Origin: JAWLBM01 sp041687675
GTDB taxonomy: Bacteria > Pseudomonadota > Alphaproteobacteria > Rhizobiales > Pleomorphomonadaceae
DNA: 64,000 nucleotides
Reading direction: 5' to 3'
Assembly: GCA_041687675.1 (NCBI GenBank)
Contig: JAWLBM010000005.1
Span: 99,638 to 163,637 of the forward strand
The notes under the pieces are model-generated. The model was not told where the DNA came from and searched no databases. It saw only the letters and a program-made list of their open reading frames with translations. Position 1 is the first letter of the stretch, and each line of letters begins with the position of its first letter. The translations under genes and the position numbers were made by a program. Below, piece by piece: positions 40,274 through 49,405 of the stretch.

Positions 40274-41107
40274 ATGCGGCGGGCGTGTCGCGTTCGACTG
40301 GTCATCCTTCTGGCGGCGCTGGCCGTCCTGCCCGGCTCCGGGCTCGCGGCGCTCGCGGCGGGATCCGGCGCGGCCTGTGGCGGCGCCCCGGTGGCGACGG
40401 CCGTGGTGGCCGGCGCGGGGGACACCCCGCGCCCGGCGCTTGCCTTCGAGCGGGCCGGGACCGCGGGCCGGCGAGCGCCGGCCGGCGCTCTGCTCGCCGG
40501 CCTCGAACTGCCGGCCATGGCGCCCGAGGGCTCCGCCGAGGCCCTCGCCCGCAGGCTGGAGGGCTTCGCAGGGGCGGTCGCCGTGGTCTATGGCGCCCGG
40601 GTTCGTCTCGACCGGCGGGACCGGGTGGCCGGACAGGTTTCGGTCGCCCTTCCCGGAGGACGGGCGCTGTGGCTGCAGGGCGCCCTCGTCGCCGAGGGCC
40701 TGGCCGTCACCGGGGCGGATGCCGGCCCGTGCACGGCCGCGCTGCTCGCCCTCGAGGCGGGCGCCCGGGCGGCAGGGCGCGGACCCCTCGCGGGGGGCAT
40801 CTTCCGCCCCGCGGAGGACGATCCGCCGCAGCTTCCGGGGTTCGTCATTCTCGAGGGGCGGGTCGAGACAGTGGGAAATGCCGGTGCGACCACCTATCTC
40901 AACTTCGGCGCCGATCGCCGCACCGACGCGACGGTGCGGATCTTCGGCCGAAATTCGGCCGGGTTCCCGGCGCATAAGGATCCTGGGCGCTTCGAGGGGC
41001 TCCGGATCCGGGTGCGCGGATGGGCCTTCGAGCGCGACGGAGTGGACATGTCCGTCGCGGAACACGACTTGATCGAGATCCTCGACAAAGGGCGGAACGA
41101 CCGCTGA
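40274..41107 (+). CDS. Secreted nuclease-like (SNase-type) protein
   Basis: A 277-residue exported protein with a signal peptide (about 1-26, LVILLAALAVLPGSGLAAL). The central part has the staphylococcal-nuclease-like pattern LDRRDRVAGQVSVALPGGRALWLQGALVAEGLAVTG, and the C-terminal half is beta-rich (PGFVILEGRVETVGNAGATTYLNFG...). The usual catalytic arginine and aspartate constellation is only partly present, so nuclease activity is uncertain. Its stop overlaps the start of the M48 metalloprotease gene by one base (TGATG), which indicates cotranscription. Confidence 0.7.
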   Translation: MRRACRVRLVILLAALAVLPGSGLAALAAGSGAACGGAPVATAVVAGAGDTPRPALAFERAGTAGRRAPAGALLAGLELPAMAPEGSAEALARRLEGFAGAVAVVYGARVRLDRRDRVAGQVSVALPGGRALWLQGALVAEGLAVTGADAGPCTAALLALEAGARAAGRGPLAGGIFRPAEDDPPQLPGFVILEGRVETVGNAGATTYLNFGADRRTDATVRIFGRNSAGFPAHKDPGRFEGLRIRVRGWAFERDGVDMSVAEHDLIEILDKGRNDR

Positions 41108-42609
41108 TGCAGATGGAGACGACGCAGAACGTGCGGACATTCGCATCCCGTGGGGTGGGCCGGAGGCTCGCCCCGTTGCTCGTCGCCGTCCTGCTTGCGG
41201 GCTGCACGGCCGGAATCGACGGCGACGACGCCATCGGCCCGACGCCGCTCGCGCCCACCGGCGCGGACATGTCCGGCCGCGTGGACCCGCGCGAGGTGGC
41301 GATCGCCGAGCGCGAGCACCCGAAGATCCTCGCCTCCTTCGGCGGCACCTATGCCGATCCGGAGGCGGAGATCGCCATCGCCCGCGCCGTCGGCCGTCTC
41401 GTCGCGTCCAGCGACGAGCCCTGGCGCAGCTACCGGGTGACGCTGCTGAACTCGCCCGCCGTCAACGCCTTCGCGCTGCCGGGAGGCTATGTCTACGTCA
41501 CCCGCGGGCTGCTCGCCCTTGCCAACGACACCTCCGAGGTGGCGGCCGTGATCGCCCACGAAATGGCGCACGTCACGGCCCGCCACGCCTTCTCCCGCGC
41601 CGAGCGGGCCGAGGCGGCGGCCGTCGCCTCCCGGGTGGTGCAGAACGTGGTGGACGACCCGGATCTCGCCCGCGTGGCGCTCGCCTCCTCGCAGCTGTCG
41701 CTCGCCCGCTTCTCCCAGATCCAGGAACTCGAGGCCGACGTCGGCGGCATCCGCACCCTGTCCAAGGCCGGCTACGACCCGTATGCCGCGGCGCGATTCC
41801 TCACCTCGATGGCGCGCTACGCGGCGTGGAAGACGGCCATGCCGGATGACCCCGAGGGAGAGGCGGACTTCCTGTCCTCCCACCCCTCGACCCCCGAGCG
41901 GATCAGCCAGGCTGTGGCCGCGGCCGGCGAGGTGGGCACGCCCGGCGAGCGCGACCAGGAAGCGTTCCTCGCGCGCGTCGACGGGCTGCTCTATGGCGAC
42001 GACCCGGTCGAGGGCTTCGTCCGCGGCCGCGACTTCCTGCACGCCAAGCTCGGCCTCGCCTTCACGGTCCCGAACGGCTATGTGCTCGAGAACACCGCCC
42101 GGGCGGTGCTCGCCACCGGCCCCGGCGGCGCGGCGATGCGCTTCGACGGCGCCGACGTGCCGGCCGGCAGCGATCTCGTCAGCTACCTCAACTCGGGCTG
42201 GATCAGCGGCCTCGATCCGGCGAGCGTGCGGACCGTGTCGATCGACGGCATGCCTGCGGCCGTCGCCTCGGCGAGCGCGCGGGGATACGCGTACAGGATC
42301 GCCGCCGTCCGCTTCGGCAGCCAGACCTACCGCTTCCTGTTCGCCAGCCGGTCGCCCGGACCGGCGTTCGAGCAGGCCTTTCAGGAGACGCTCGCCTCCT
42401 TCCGGGGCCTCTCCCCTGCCGAACGCACCAACCTCCGGCCGCTGCGGATCCGCGTCGTCACGGTGGCGCCCGGCGACACGGCCGAGACGCTCGGCCAGCG
42501 GATGACCGTGCCTGACCGGCCCGTCTCGCTGTTCCGGGTGCTGAACGGCCTCGGGCCGGCGGACCAGCCGGCCGTCGGCGCGAAGGTGAAGATCGTCTCG
42601 GACCGCTGA
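41107..42609 (+). CDS. M48-family metalloprotease lipoprotein with LysM-like tail
   Basis: A 500-residue putative periplasmic chaperone/protease. A lipobox LLAGC ends the leader (about 29-33). The zinc site is HEMAHVTARH with the distal glutamate in QELEADVGGIRTL, and SSHPSTPERI is the family motif. The C-terminal half (from about residue 300) is a second domain ending in a LysM-like RVVTVAPGDTAETLGQRM...VLNGL segment, which may bind peptidoglycan. It resembles BepA/YfgC-like proteases involved in outer-membrane quality control. It is convergent with rpoH. Confidence 0.88.
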   Translation: MQMETTQNVRTFASRGVGRRLAPLLVAVLLAGCTAGIDGDDAIGPTPLAPTGADMSGRVDPREVAIAEREHPKILASFGGTYADPEAEIAIARAVGRLVASSDEPWRSYRVTLLNSPAVNAFALPGGYVYVTRGLLALANDTSEVAAVIAHEMAHVTARHAFSRAERAEAAAVASRVVQNVVDDPDLARVALASSQLSLARFSQIQELEADVGGIRTLSKAGYDPYAAARFLTSMARYAAWKTAMPDDPEGEADFLSSHPSTPERISQAVAAAGEVGTPGERDQEAFLARVDGLLYGDDPVEGFVRGRDFLHAKLGLAFTVPNGYVLENTARAVLATGPGGAAMRFDGADVPAGSDLVSYLNSGWISGLDPASVRTVSIDGMPAAVASASARGYAYRIAAVRFGSQTYRFLFASRSPGPAFEQAFQETLASFRGLSPAERTNLRPLRIRVVTVAPGDTAETLGQRMTVPDRPVSLFRVLNGLGPADQPAVGAKVKIVSDR

Positions 42610-42631
42610 ACCGGCCGGCGGTGCCGGCGGC

Positions 42632-43498
<867 letters not shown>

Positions 43499-43646
43499 GC
43501 TGCGGCTCCGTCCTCGGCATCAGTTACCGATTGGTACGCCCGCGGAACACATTCGGATCCGATAGTTGGCCCCGGACACGGAATCGTGATCGTTCCGCCC
43601 CTTGCCGTGAGCCCTCGACGTCCCTGCCCCGCAGGCCTCCGCGCAT

Positions 43647-43675
43647 TGAAAAGGGGGGTGCCGCGGGCACCCCCC
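43647..43675 (-). terminator. Rho-independent terminator after carD
   Basis: A 10-bp perfect stem, GGGGGGTGCC (43653-43662) with GGCACCCCCC (43666-43675), and loop GCG are followed on the minus strand by TTTTCAATG. It lies 34 bases after the carD stop and ahead of rpoH. Confidence 0.85.
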
Positions 43676-43708
43676 TCGTAGGAATTTCGGCCTTCGTTGC
43701 CGGGACGA

Positions 43709-44293
43709 TCAGGCGGCCTCCGCCTCGTCGTCCTCGTCCTCGGCGACCTCGACGTCGCCGCGGGCCGCCATCCGGCGGGGGCTCTTGTTGAGGCTGTCCT
43801 CGATTCGGCGCACCGCCTCGGTCTCGGTGGTGCGGGACACCGCCGAGATCTCGCGGGCCATCCGGTCCAGCGCCGCCTCGTAGAGCTGCCGCTCCGAATA
43901 GGACTGCTCCGGCTGGCTCGAGGCGCGGTGCAGGTCGCGCACGACTTCGGAGATGGCGATCAGGTCGCCCGAGTTGATCTTGGCTTCGTATTCCTGGGCG
44001 CGGCGGCTCCACATGGTGCGCTTCACCCGAGCGCGACCCTTGATGATCTCGAGCGCCTTCTCCACCGTGTCGTCGCCGGCGAGCTTGCGCATGCCCACCT
44101 GCTCCGCCTTGGCGGTCGGGACGCGCAGCGTCATCTTGTCCTTCTCGAAGACGATCACGAACAGGTCGAGCTTGAGGCCCGCGATCTCCTGCTCCTCGAT
44201 CGTCACGATCTGGCCCACGCCATGGGCCGGATAGACGATGTACTCGCCGGTCTTGAATCCGTTTCGCACGGCGGACTTCTTCGGTGTGGCCAT
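43709..44293 (-). CDS. CarD/CdnL-family transcription regulator
   Basis: A 194-residue regulator that binds RNA polymerase beta and stabilises open promoter complexes, typically at rRNA and growth-related promoters. The N-terminal RNA polymerase-interaction domain reads FKTGEYIVYPAHGVGQIVTIEEQEIAGLKLDLFVIVFEKDKMTLRVP, and a helical DNA-interacting part follows (TMWSRRAQEYEAKINSGDLIAISEVVRDL). The C-terminal tail is acidic (AEDEDDEAEAA). I chose the ATG at 44293; an upstream in-frame ATG at 44302 is possible because AGGAG is closer to it. It has its own terminator. Confidence 0.9.
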   Translation of the reverse strand: MATPKKSAVRNGFKTGEYIVYPAHGVGQIVTIEEQEIAGLKLDLFVIVFEKDKMTLRVPTAKAEQVGMRKLAGDDTVEKALEIIKGRARVKRTMWSRRAQEYEAKINSGDLIAISEVVRDLHRASSQPEQSYSERQLYEAALDRMAREISAVSRTTETEAVRRIEDSLNKSPRRMAARGDVEVAEDEDDEAEAA

Positions 44294-44688
44294 TCGGTCC
44301 ATCCACTCCTTGTGACGGCGGAACACGCGCCACCCCTTCCCGGCCTTTCGGCAGGTTCCCCAAGGGACATGCGTCGTGAATGTCGAGCCCGAGGCTCGTC
44401 TCTGCCGGCACGCTCTCGCGTTTTTCCATCAGCCGATCCGGGTGATGATCCGGTTCGCACACCGCCGGCTGGGAACCGGTGGCCGGCCGCCCGGACGAGC
44501 CGGGTCAAGCCATAAAAAATCCCCGCGAAGGGGACATTCGAGCGACCAGATCGATGTGTCGACTGCCGTGTAACGATATAGCACGGAGCGGCCGGATTTC
44601 AAAGGGCTACAGCGGCCGCCGCGACACTATGGCCGCGACGTCCGGCTAATGATCCTGCGACATTCCTCCGCGGCGGGACCGCGGGGTC
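44294..44688. other. Intergenic region between carD and fdxA
   Basis: 395 bp with no supported protein gene. It holds the carD promoter region and the strong terminator at 44514-44534, which ends fdxA transcription. The bases between 44535 and 44688 show no RNA gene I recognise. Confidence 0.4.
44514..44534 (-). terminator. Rho-independent terminator, fdxA side
   Basis: On the minus strand, TCCCC with GGGGA around TTCGC, followed by TTTTTTATGG. The hairpin is small but the U-tract is six long. It lies about 155 bases after the fdxA stop, which implies a long 3' untranslated region. Confidence 0.8.
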
Positions 44689-45027
44689 TCAGTCGCCCTG
44701 GCCAGGCTCCGGGGAGAAGTAGCGATCAAGCTTGTCCGGCTCGCCGTCGAACTTCTTGGCGTCCTCGGGCGGCTCCCGCTTGGTCGTGATGTTCGGCCAC
44801 TTCTCCGAATAATCGGCATTGAGCTTCAGCCAGGACTCAAGCCCGGGCTCGGTGTCCGGCTTGATCGCCTCGGCCGGGCACTCCGGCTCGCAGACTCCGC
44901 AATCGATGCATTCGTCCGGATGGATGACGAGCATGTTCTCGCCCTCGTAGAAGCAGTCCACCGGACAGACTTCCACGCAGTCCATGTACTTGCACCGGAT
45001 GCAGTTATCCGTGACGACGTATGTCAT
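44689..45027 (-). CDS. fdxA: Ferredoxin FdxA (7Fe-4S type)
   Basis: A 112-residue bacterial ferredoxin with an N-terminal di-cluster domain. The cysteines are seen as CIRCKYMDCVEVCP and CIDCGVCEPECP, matching the FdxA spacing that binds one 3Fe-4S and one 4Fe-4S cluster. The C-terminal ~60 residues (SWLKLNADYSEKWPNITTKREPPEDAK) are the usual extension of this family. It carries low-potential electrons in the cytoplasm; its partner is not indicated. Between fdxA and the S4 gene there are 114 bases without a gene. Confidence 0.95.
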   Translation of the reverse strand: MTYVVTDNCIRCKYMDCVEVCPVDCFYEGENMLVIHPDECIDCGVCEPECPAEAIKPDTEPGLESWLKLNADYSEKWPNITTKREPPEDAKKFDGEPDKLDRYFSPEPGQGD

Positions 45028-45141
45028 GTGCCGCTCCTGGACGCCCGCGCCGGCCGCGACGGGCGTTCACTCTCGGGGCGTGGGTAGCGAAGTTCGGCCA
45101 AGCTGGCAAGGGGCCAATTGCGCAGTGCGGGATGGGACGGA

Positions 45142-45570
45142 TCAGTCCTCCGGCCGGCTGCGGTCGAGCCGCCGGCGATCCCGCTTGGTCGGCCGGCCGG
45201 CCCCGCGCACGGGCACCGGAGCGTCGGGGACCCCCGGAGATTCGGAAGCGCCGGGAGCGTCGGGGGTCCCCGCGCCGCCGTCAGCGCGGGGCTGTGGCTC
45301 AGGCGAGAGGTCCTCGTAGAGCCTGAGCGCGTCCGGGTAGGAGCCGCGCCGGGCGGCAAGGCCGGTGACCCGGTAGACCCGCACGCGCTGGCCGAGGCCG
45401 ACGGTCAGCACGTCGCCCGGGCGGACCGGCTGCGCCGAGGCGTCCACCTTGCGGCCGTTGAGGCGGACCCGGCCGGACTCGGCGAGATCCTGGGCCATCG
45501 CCCGGGTCTTCACGACGCGGGCGAACCAGAGCCACTTGTCGAGGCGCTGCCGGTCGGTCGGGTCGCTCAC
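45142..45570 (-). CDS. S4-domain RNA-binding protein (HslR-like)
   Basis: A 142-residue protein with an N-terminal S4 domain: QRLDKWLWFARVVKTRAMAQDLAESGRVRLNGRKVDASAQPVRPGDVLTV. HslR (Hsp15) binds stalled 50S subunits carrying tRNA, and similar short S4 proteins assist ribosome rescue. The C-terminal half is proline- and charge-rich and ends in PTKRDRRRLDRSR. Its ATG overlaps the stop of the helicase gene by four bases, so it is cotranscribed with that helicase. Confidence 0.87.
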   Translation of the reverse strand: MSDPTDRQRLDKWLWFARVVKTRAMAQDLAESGRVRLNGRKVDASAQPVRPGDVLTVGLGQRVRVYRVTGLAARRGSYPDALRLYEDLSPEPQPRADGGAGTPDAPGASESPGVPDAPVPVRGAGRPTKRDRRRLDRSRPED

Positions 45571-48500
45571 TTCTTCTGTTTCTGCTCCAGGTCCGCCTTG
45601 AGGGCGAGCAGCGCCGCGAAGGGCGAATTGGGATCGACCGGGCGATCGCGGCGCGGCCCGCGGTCGGGCTGGCCCTGCGGCGGGCGCCGGTCGTCGCGGC
45701 CCTCCGGACGCGGCCGGCGCTCCTCCCGCCGCTCGTCGCGCTCGGGACGGTCGCCCTTCGGGCCCCGCCGGTGGTCGGGACGGCCCGGCCGGTCGCCGCC
45801 CGGGCGCTGCTCCTCGCCGCCCTGGCGGCCCTGGCGGGGGCCGCGCTGCGGCTGGCCGCCGCGCGCCTCGGGCCGGCGGCCGCGATCGAAGCGGCCGGGC
45901 CGCCAGACCTCGATCTCGCGCTCTTCGAGAACCGGCTGCCCGCTCGCGGCGGCTTCCTCGGCCGGGAGCTCTGCGGCAGGCTCGTGCACCGCGGCGGACG
46001 CCTCGGCCGGGACCTCGGCGGCAGGCTCCGCCTCCTCAGCGGGGGCCTCGCCTTCGTCCGCCGGAGCGGGCTCCGCGGCCTCGGCCGGGGCGGCGTCCTC
46101 GGCGGAGGCCGGGACCGCGTCCGACACGGACGGCTCTACGGCCTCGGCGAGGGCGAGTCCCTGCTCGACCTCGGGCTCCGCGGGGGCCACTTCGCCTGCG
46201 GGCGCCGTCACCGGGTCGGCGCCATGACCCTCGCCCGCCTGCGCCGCGGAGAGGGGAACCGCGTCTGCGACCGCCGGCCCGGGTTCCGCGGGCGCCACCT
46301 CTCCGGCGGGCGCGGTCACCGGGTCGGCTCCGGCGACGGCGGCCTCCGCATCGGAGGAGCCGGCGTCCGGCTTGCCGGTGACGGGCACCTTCACGACGCG
46401 CTTCTCCATCCGGTAGCCGAGCGCCTTCAGGATGGAGTTGAAGTCCTCCCCGGAGCAGCCGAGCAGCGAGGTCATCGCCACCGTCACGGTGAAGCCGCCG
46501 CCCTGGGGAATCGCGCCTTCGGGCGGCGTCGCGTCCCCGACGGGCTTCCAGGCGATCAGCGGGCGGATGATGTCGGCGAGGCGCTCGAGGATGTCGAGGC
46601 GCACCGCCCGCTCGCCGGCGACGCGGAAGCCGACCAGCCGGTAGAGGTTGCGGTCGAAGGCCGGGTCCACCTTGATCGAGGTGCGGCCGGAGGCCGACAG
46701 CTGCGGCAGCTCGGCGAGCCCGGGCATGTCGGTGGCGCCCTGCTTCAGCGCCCAGAGCTGGGCGACGAGTTGCGCCGGGGCGGGCTTCAGGAGGGCGGGA
46801 ATGTAGATGTGGTAGGCGCCGAAGCGAACGCCGTACTTGCGCAGCACCGCCCGGGCGGCCTGGTCGAGCGCCTTGACGTCCTCGGCGACCTCCTGCCGCT
46901 CGAGCACGCCGAGCGCCTCGACGAGGCGGTAGGCGACGCCGCGGGCGATGCCGTCCACGTCGGTGGCGTTCCTGAGGTCTGTGAGCGGCTTCAGGAGGGT
47001 CGAGACGTGGGCGTGCAGCCAGATGTCGAGCCGCGCCTGCACCTTGTCCCGGGCCGGGCCGGTGAGTTGCTCGTCGGCGAGCAGCGTCACCCGCGGCGCG
47101 AGCGCATCCTCGCCGGCGACGATCTTGGCCACCGGCTGGCCGAGCCACCGCAGCGCGAAGTCGGAGGAGAGGACAAAGTCGTCGTTCGGCGCCTTCGAGA
47201 TCCGCTCGGCCCGCTTGTCGAACTCGCCCGCGAGGGCCTTGGCGGCGGCCGTGCGGATCGCCCTGCCGTCCGGGGTGTCCGCCGTGGTGGACGGGTCCGG
47301 CACGAACCGGAAGCCGTGGAGTTCGCCGACGTGCTGACCCTCGACCAGCACGGCGCCGGTTCCCGTGATTTCCGCTTCGAGCATGGCGTTCTCTCTCAGG
47401 CGTTTCATGAGGACGGAAGTACGCCGGTCGACGAAGCGCTGCGTCAACCGGTCGTGCAAGGCGTCCGACAGACGGTCCTCTATATCGCGCGTGCGCTCTT
47501 GCCAATGGACCGGTTCGTCGAGCCAGCTCGAACGGTTCGCCACGAAGGTCCAGGTCCGGATCTCGGCGAGGCGGGACGACAGCGCGTCGATGTCGCCGTC
47601 GGCGCGGTCGCAGAAGGAGACCTGGCGGGCGAACCAGTCGTCGGGGATGCGGTCGCGGGCGGTGAGGAAGCGGTAGAGGGCGACCACGAGGTCGCCATGG
47701 TGCGCCGGCGAGATCTTGCGGAAGTCCGGCACCTGGCAGACGTCCCAGAGCAGCCGGACGCGGTCGCGGGAGCTGGCGCTGTCCTGCGCCGCGGGGTCGC
47801 GCAGCACGTAGTCGAGCGCGCGGAGGTCGTCGGAGGGCAGCGCACGGGACAGCCCGGCGACGTCCGGCACCACGTCGAGGCTGCGCTTCAGCGCGGCGAC
47901 GGACGCGAAGTCGAGCTCGGCGTTGCGCCACTGGAAGGTCTTCACCGGCTCGAAGTCGTGGCTCTCGATGGCCCGCACCAGGTCGTCCTCGAACGGCGGC
48001 ACCTGGCCGGTCACGCCGAAGCTGCCGTCGTTGAGATAGCGGCCGGCGCGCCCGGCGATCTGGCCCATCTCCGAGGGGGTGAGGCCGCGGAACTGGTATC
48101 CGTCGAACTTGCGGGCCTGGGCGAAGGCGACGTGGTCGACGTCGAGGTTGAGGCCCATCCCGATCGCGTCGGTGGCGACCAGGAACTCCACGTCGCCGTT
48201 CTGGAACAGCTCCACCTGGGCATTGCGGGTGCGCGGCGAGAGGGCGCCCATCACCACCGCCGCGCCGCCGCGCTGGCGGCGGATCAGCTCGGCGACCGCA
48301 TAGACCTCGTCGGCGGAGAAGGCGACCACGGCGGAACGGCGGGGCAGGCGGGTGATCTTGCGCCCGCCGGCGTAGACGAGCTGCGACATCCGCGGCCGCG
48401 AGACCACATGGACGCCCGGCAGCAGCTTCTCGATCAGCGGCCGCGCGGTGGCCGAGCCGAGCAGCATGGTCTCGTGGGTGCCGCGCACGTTCAGGATGCG

Positions 48501-48863
48501 GTCGGTGAAGACATGGCCGCGCTCGAGGTCGCCGGCGAGCTGCACCTCGTCGATGGCGACGAAGGAGACCTGGAGGTCGCGCGGCATCGCCTCCACCGTC
48601 GAGACCCAATAGCGCGGCCGCGGCGGCACGATCTTCTCCTCGCCGGTGACGAGGGCCACCTGCGAGGCGCCGGCGCGGGCGACGATGCGGCCGAAGACCT
48701 CGCGGGCGAGCAGGCGCAGCGGCAGCCCGATCGCACCCGAGTCGTGCCCGAGCAGCCGCTCGATGGCGAGATGGGTCTTGCCGGTGTTGGTCGGCCCGAG
48801 CACCGCGGTCACGTTGCGAGCGCGGATGGCCGACTGCAGGGGCGCTTTCTGGACGATGTTCAT
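45567..48863 (-). CDS. SUV3-like superfamily 2 RNA helicase with long low-complexity tail
   Basis: A 1098-residue helicase. Motifs are in order: Walker A LGPTNTGKTHLA (23-30), the DEVQ motif in FVAIDEVQLAGD, motif III LLGSATARP, motif V VEFLVATDAIGMGLNL and motif VI MGQIAGRAGRYL. This is the SUV3 family arrangement; mitochondrial SUV3 partners exonucleases in RNA decay, so an RNA degradation role is likely. The C-terminal 280 residues are low complexity: an Ala/Glu/Pro stretch with an 18-residue direct duplication (ADPVTAPAGEVAPAEP twice), then an Arg/Gly/Asp-rich tail like those of RNA-binding proteins. Confidence 0.9.
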   Translation of the reverse strand: MNIVQKAPLQSAIRARNVTAVLGPTNTGKTHLAIERLLGHDSGAIGLPLRLLAREVFGRIVARAGASQVALVTGEEKIVPPRPRYWVSTVEAMPRDLQVSFVAIDEVQLAGDLERGHVFTDRILNVRGTHETMLLGSATARPLIEKLLPGVHVVSRPRMSQLVYAGGRKITRLPRRSAVVAFSADEVYAVAELIRRQRGGAAVVMGALSPRTRNAQVELFQNGDVEFLVATDAIGMGLNLDVDHVAFAQARKFDGYQFRGLTPSEMGQIAGRAGRYLNDGSFGVTGQVPPFEDDLVRAIESHDFEPVKTFQWRNAELDFASVAALKRSLDVVPDVAGLSRALPSDDLRALDYVLRDPAAQDSASSRDRVRLLWDVCQVPDFRKISPAHHGDLVVALYRFLTARDRIPDDWFARQVSFCDRADGDIDALSSRLAEIRTWTFVANRSSWLDEPVHWQERTRDIEDRLSDALHDRLTQRFVDRRTSVLMKRLRENAMLEAEITGTGAVLVEGQHVGELHGFRFVPDPSTTADTPDGRAIRTAAAKALAGEFDKRAERISKAPNDDFVLSSDFALRWLGQPVAKIVAGEDALAPRVTLLADEQLTGPARDKVQARLDIWLHAHVSTLLKPLTDLRNATDVDGIARGVAYRLVEALGVLERQEVAEDVKALDQAARAVLRKYGVRFGAYHIYIPALLKPAPAQLVAQLWALKQGATDMPGLAELPQLSASGRTSIKVDPAFDRNLYRLVGFRVAGERAVRLDILERLADIIRPLIAWKPVGDATPPEGAIPQGGGFTVTVAMTSLLGCSGEDFNSILKALGYRMEKRVVKVPVTGKPDAGSSDAEAAVAGADPVTAPAGEVAPAEPGPAVADAVPLSAAQAGEGHGADPVTAPAGEVAPAEPEVEQGLALAEAVEPSVSDAVPASAEDAAPAEAAEPAPADEGEAPAEEAEPAAEVPAEASAAVHEPAAELPAEEAAASGQPVLEEREIEVWRPGRFDRGRRPEARGGQPQRGPRQGRQGGEEQRPGGDRPGRPDHRRGPKGDRPERDERREERRPRPEGRDDRRPPQGQPDRGPRRDRPVDPNSPFAALLALKADLEQKQKK

Positions 48864-49019
48864 CAGGTCGGCCGGCGTCGGAACGTCGTTCGAAGGTCGC
48901 GGTGTCCCGCGATCGTCGGCGGGCCTACTGCCCCGTTCCTACCACAGGCGGCCGCCGGTCGCTGCCGCTTTTTTGGCCCTGCGGCCGGCTGCGGAACCGA
49001 TGTGGAACAGATGTGGTCC

Positions 49020-49174
49020 GAATCGACGACTTCAAGAGATTCCGGATTCGTTCCCTACGAGATGTTGGCTCGATCCGAGTCGAACGCGCTGCATGTTGAA
49101 TCCCGCGACTCGGGTGGCGAGTCGATCGATTCTCGCCCGGAATCGCTGTCAAGCGGGATTCTGAAGAAAGACTC
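49020..49174. promoter_or_regulatory. Cluster of 11 GANTC (CcrM methylation) sites
   Basis: GANTC starts at 49020, 49038, 49045, 49077, 49098, 49107, 49119, 49128, 49140, 49157 and 49170. By chance one site per about 256 bases is expected, so roughly 0.6 here. GANTC is the target of CcrM, the cell-cycle methyltransferase of alphaproteobacteria. Density like this resembles the GATC crowding of enterobacterial oriC, but the role here is unknown. Confidence 0.7.
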
Positions 49175-49351
49175 CGGTCCGTGGCGGCGTTAACGAACGG
49201 TTGCTTGTCGGGTCGAGTAGAGGGGCATCTCCGTTAACCATTTCGACTGGGCCGGAAATCGCCGCACGAGCCCGGATCCGCTCCAAATTGCCGCGGATCC
49301 GCTCACCATCCGGTCAAGGGGTGTGTCCCACGGCGGCACCGTCCCGGACGC

Positions 49352-49379
49352 AAAAGGGCCGCGGCGCCAGGCGCCACGG
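49352..49379 (-). terminator. Rho-independent terminator after the DUF3108 gene
   Basis: Minus strand CCGTGGCGC and GCGCCGCGG pair over 9 bp (49371-49379 with 49359-49367) around a CTG loop and are followed by CCCTTTTGCG. It lies 27 bases past the DUF3108 stop. Confidence 0.75.
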
Positions 49380-49405
49380 ACCTTGTGGACTTCGGGTGCA
49401 ACCCG

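Larger units (their letters stand above)
48864..49405. other. Large intergenic region with GANTC cluster and CtrA-like motif
   Basis: 542 bp without a supported gene; frames that cross it are shadows or low complexity. It holds 11 GANTC sites at 49020-49174, a TTAACCAT motif at 49234-49241, two GTTAAC palindromes (49189 and 49233), a near-match to a DnaA box (TGTGGAACA, 49001-49009) and the terminator at 49352-49379. Confidence 0.6.

Noticed and set aside
42614..42628. GCCGGC-GGT-GCCGGC hairpin between M48 and rpoH as a terminator
   Set aside because: Short stem without any U-tract; such palindromes are common by chance at this GC content.
45771..49193. 1140-codon plus-strand frame opposite the helicase
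   Set aside because: It is a shadow of the SUV3-like gene, with low-complexity translation and no ribosome-binding site.
49020..49405. Naming the GANTC cluster a replication origin
   Set aside because: Only one near DnaA box is visible, there is no clear AT-rich unwinding element, and the usual origin neighbours (hemE, parAB, dnaA) are absent, so I keep it as an unexplained regulatory region.
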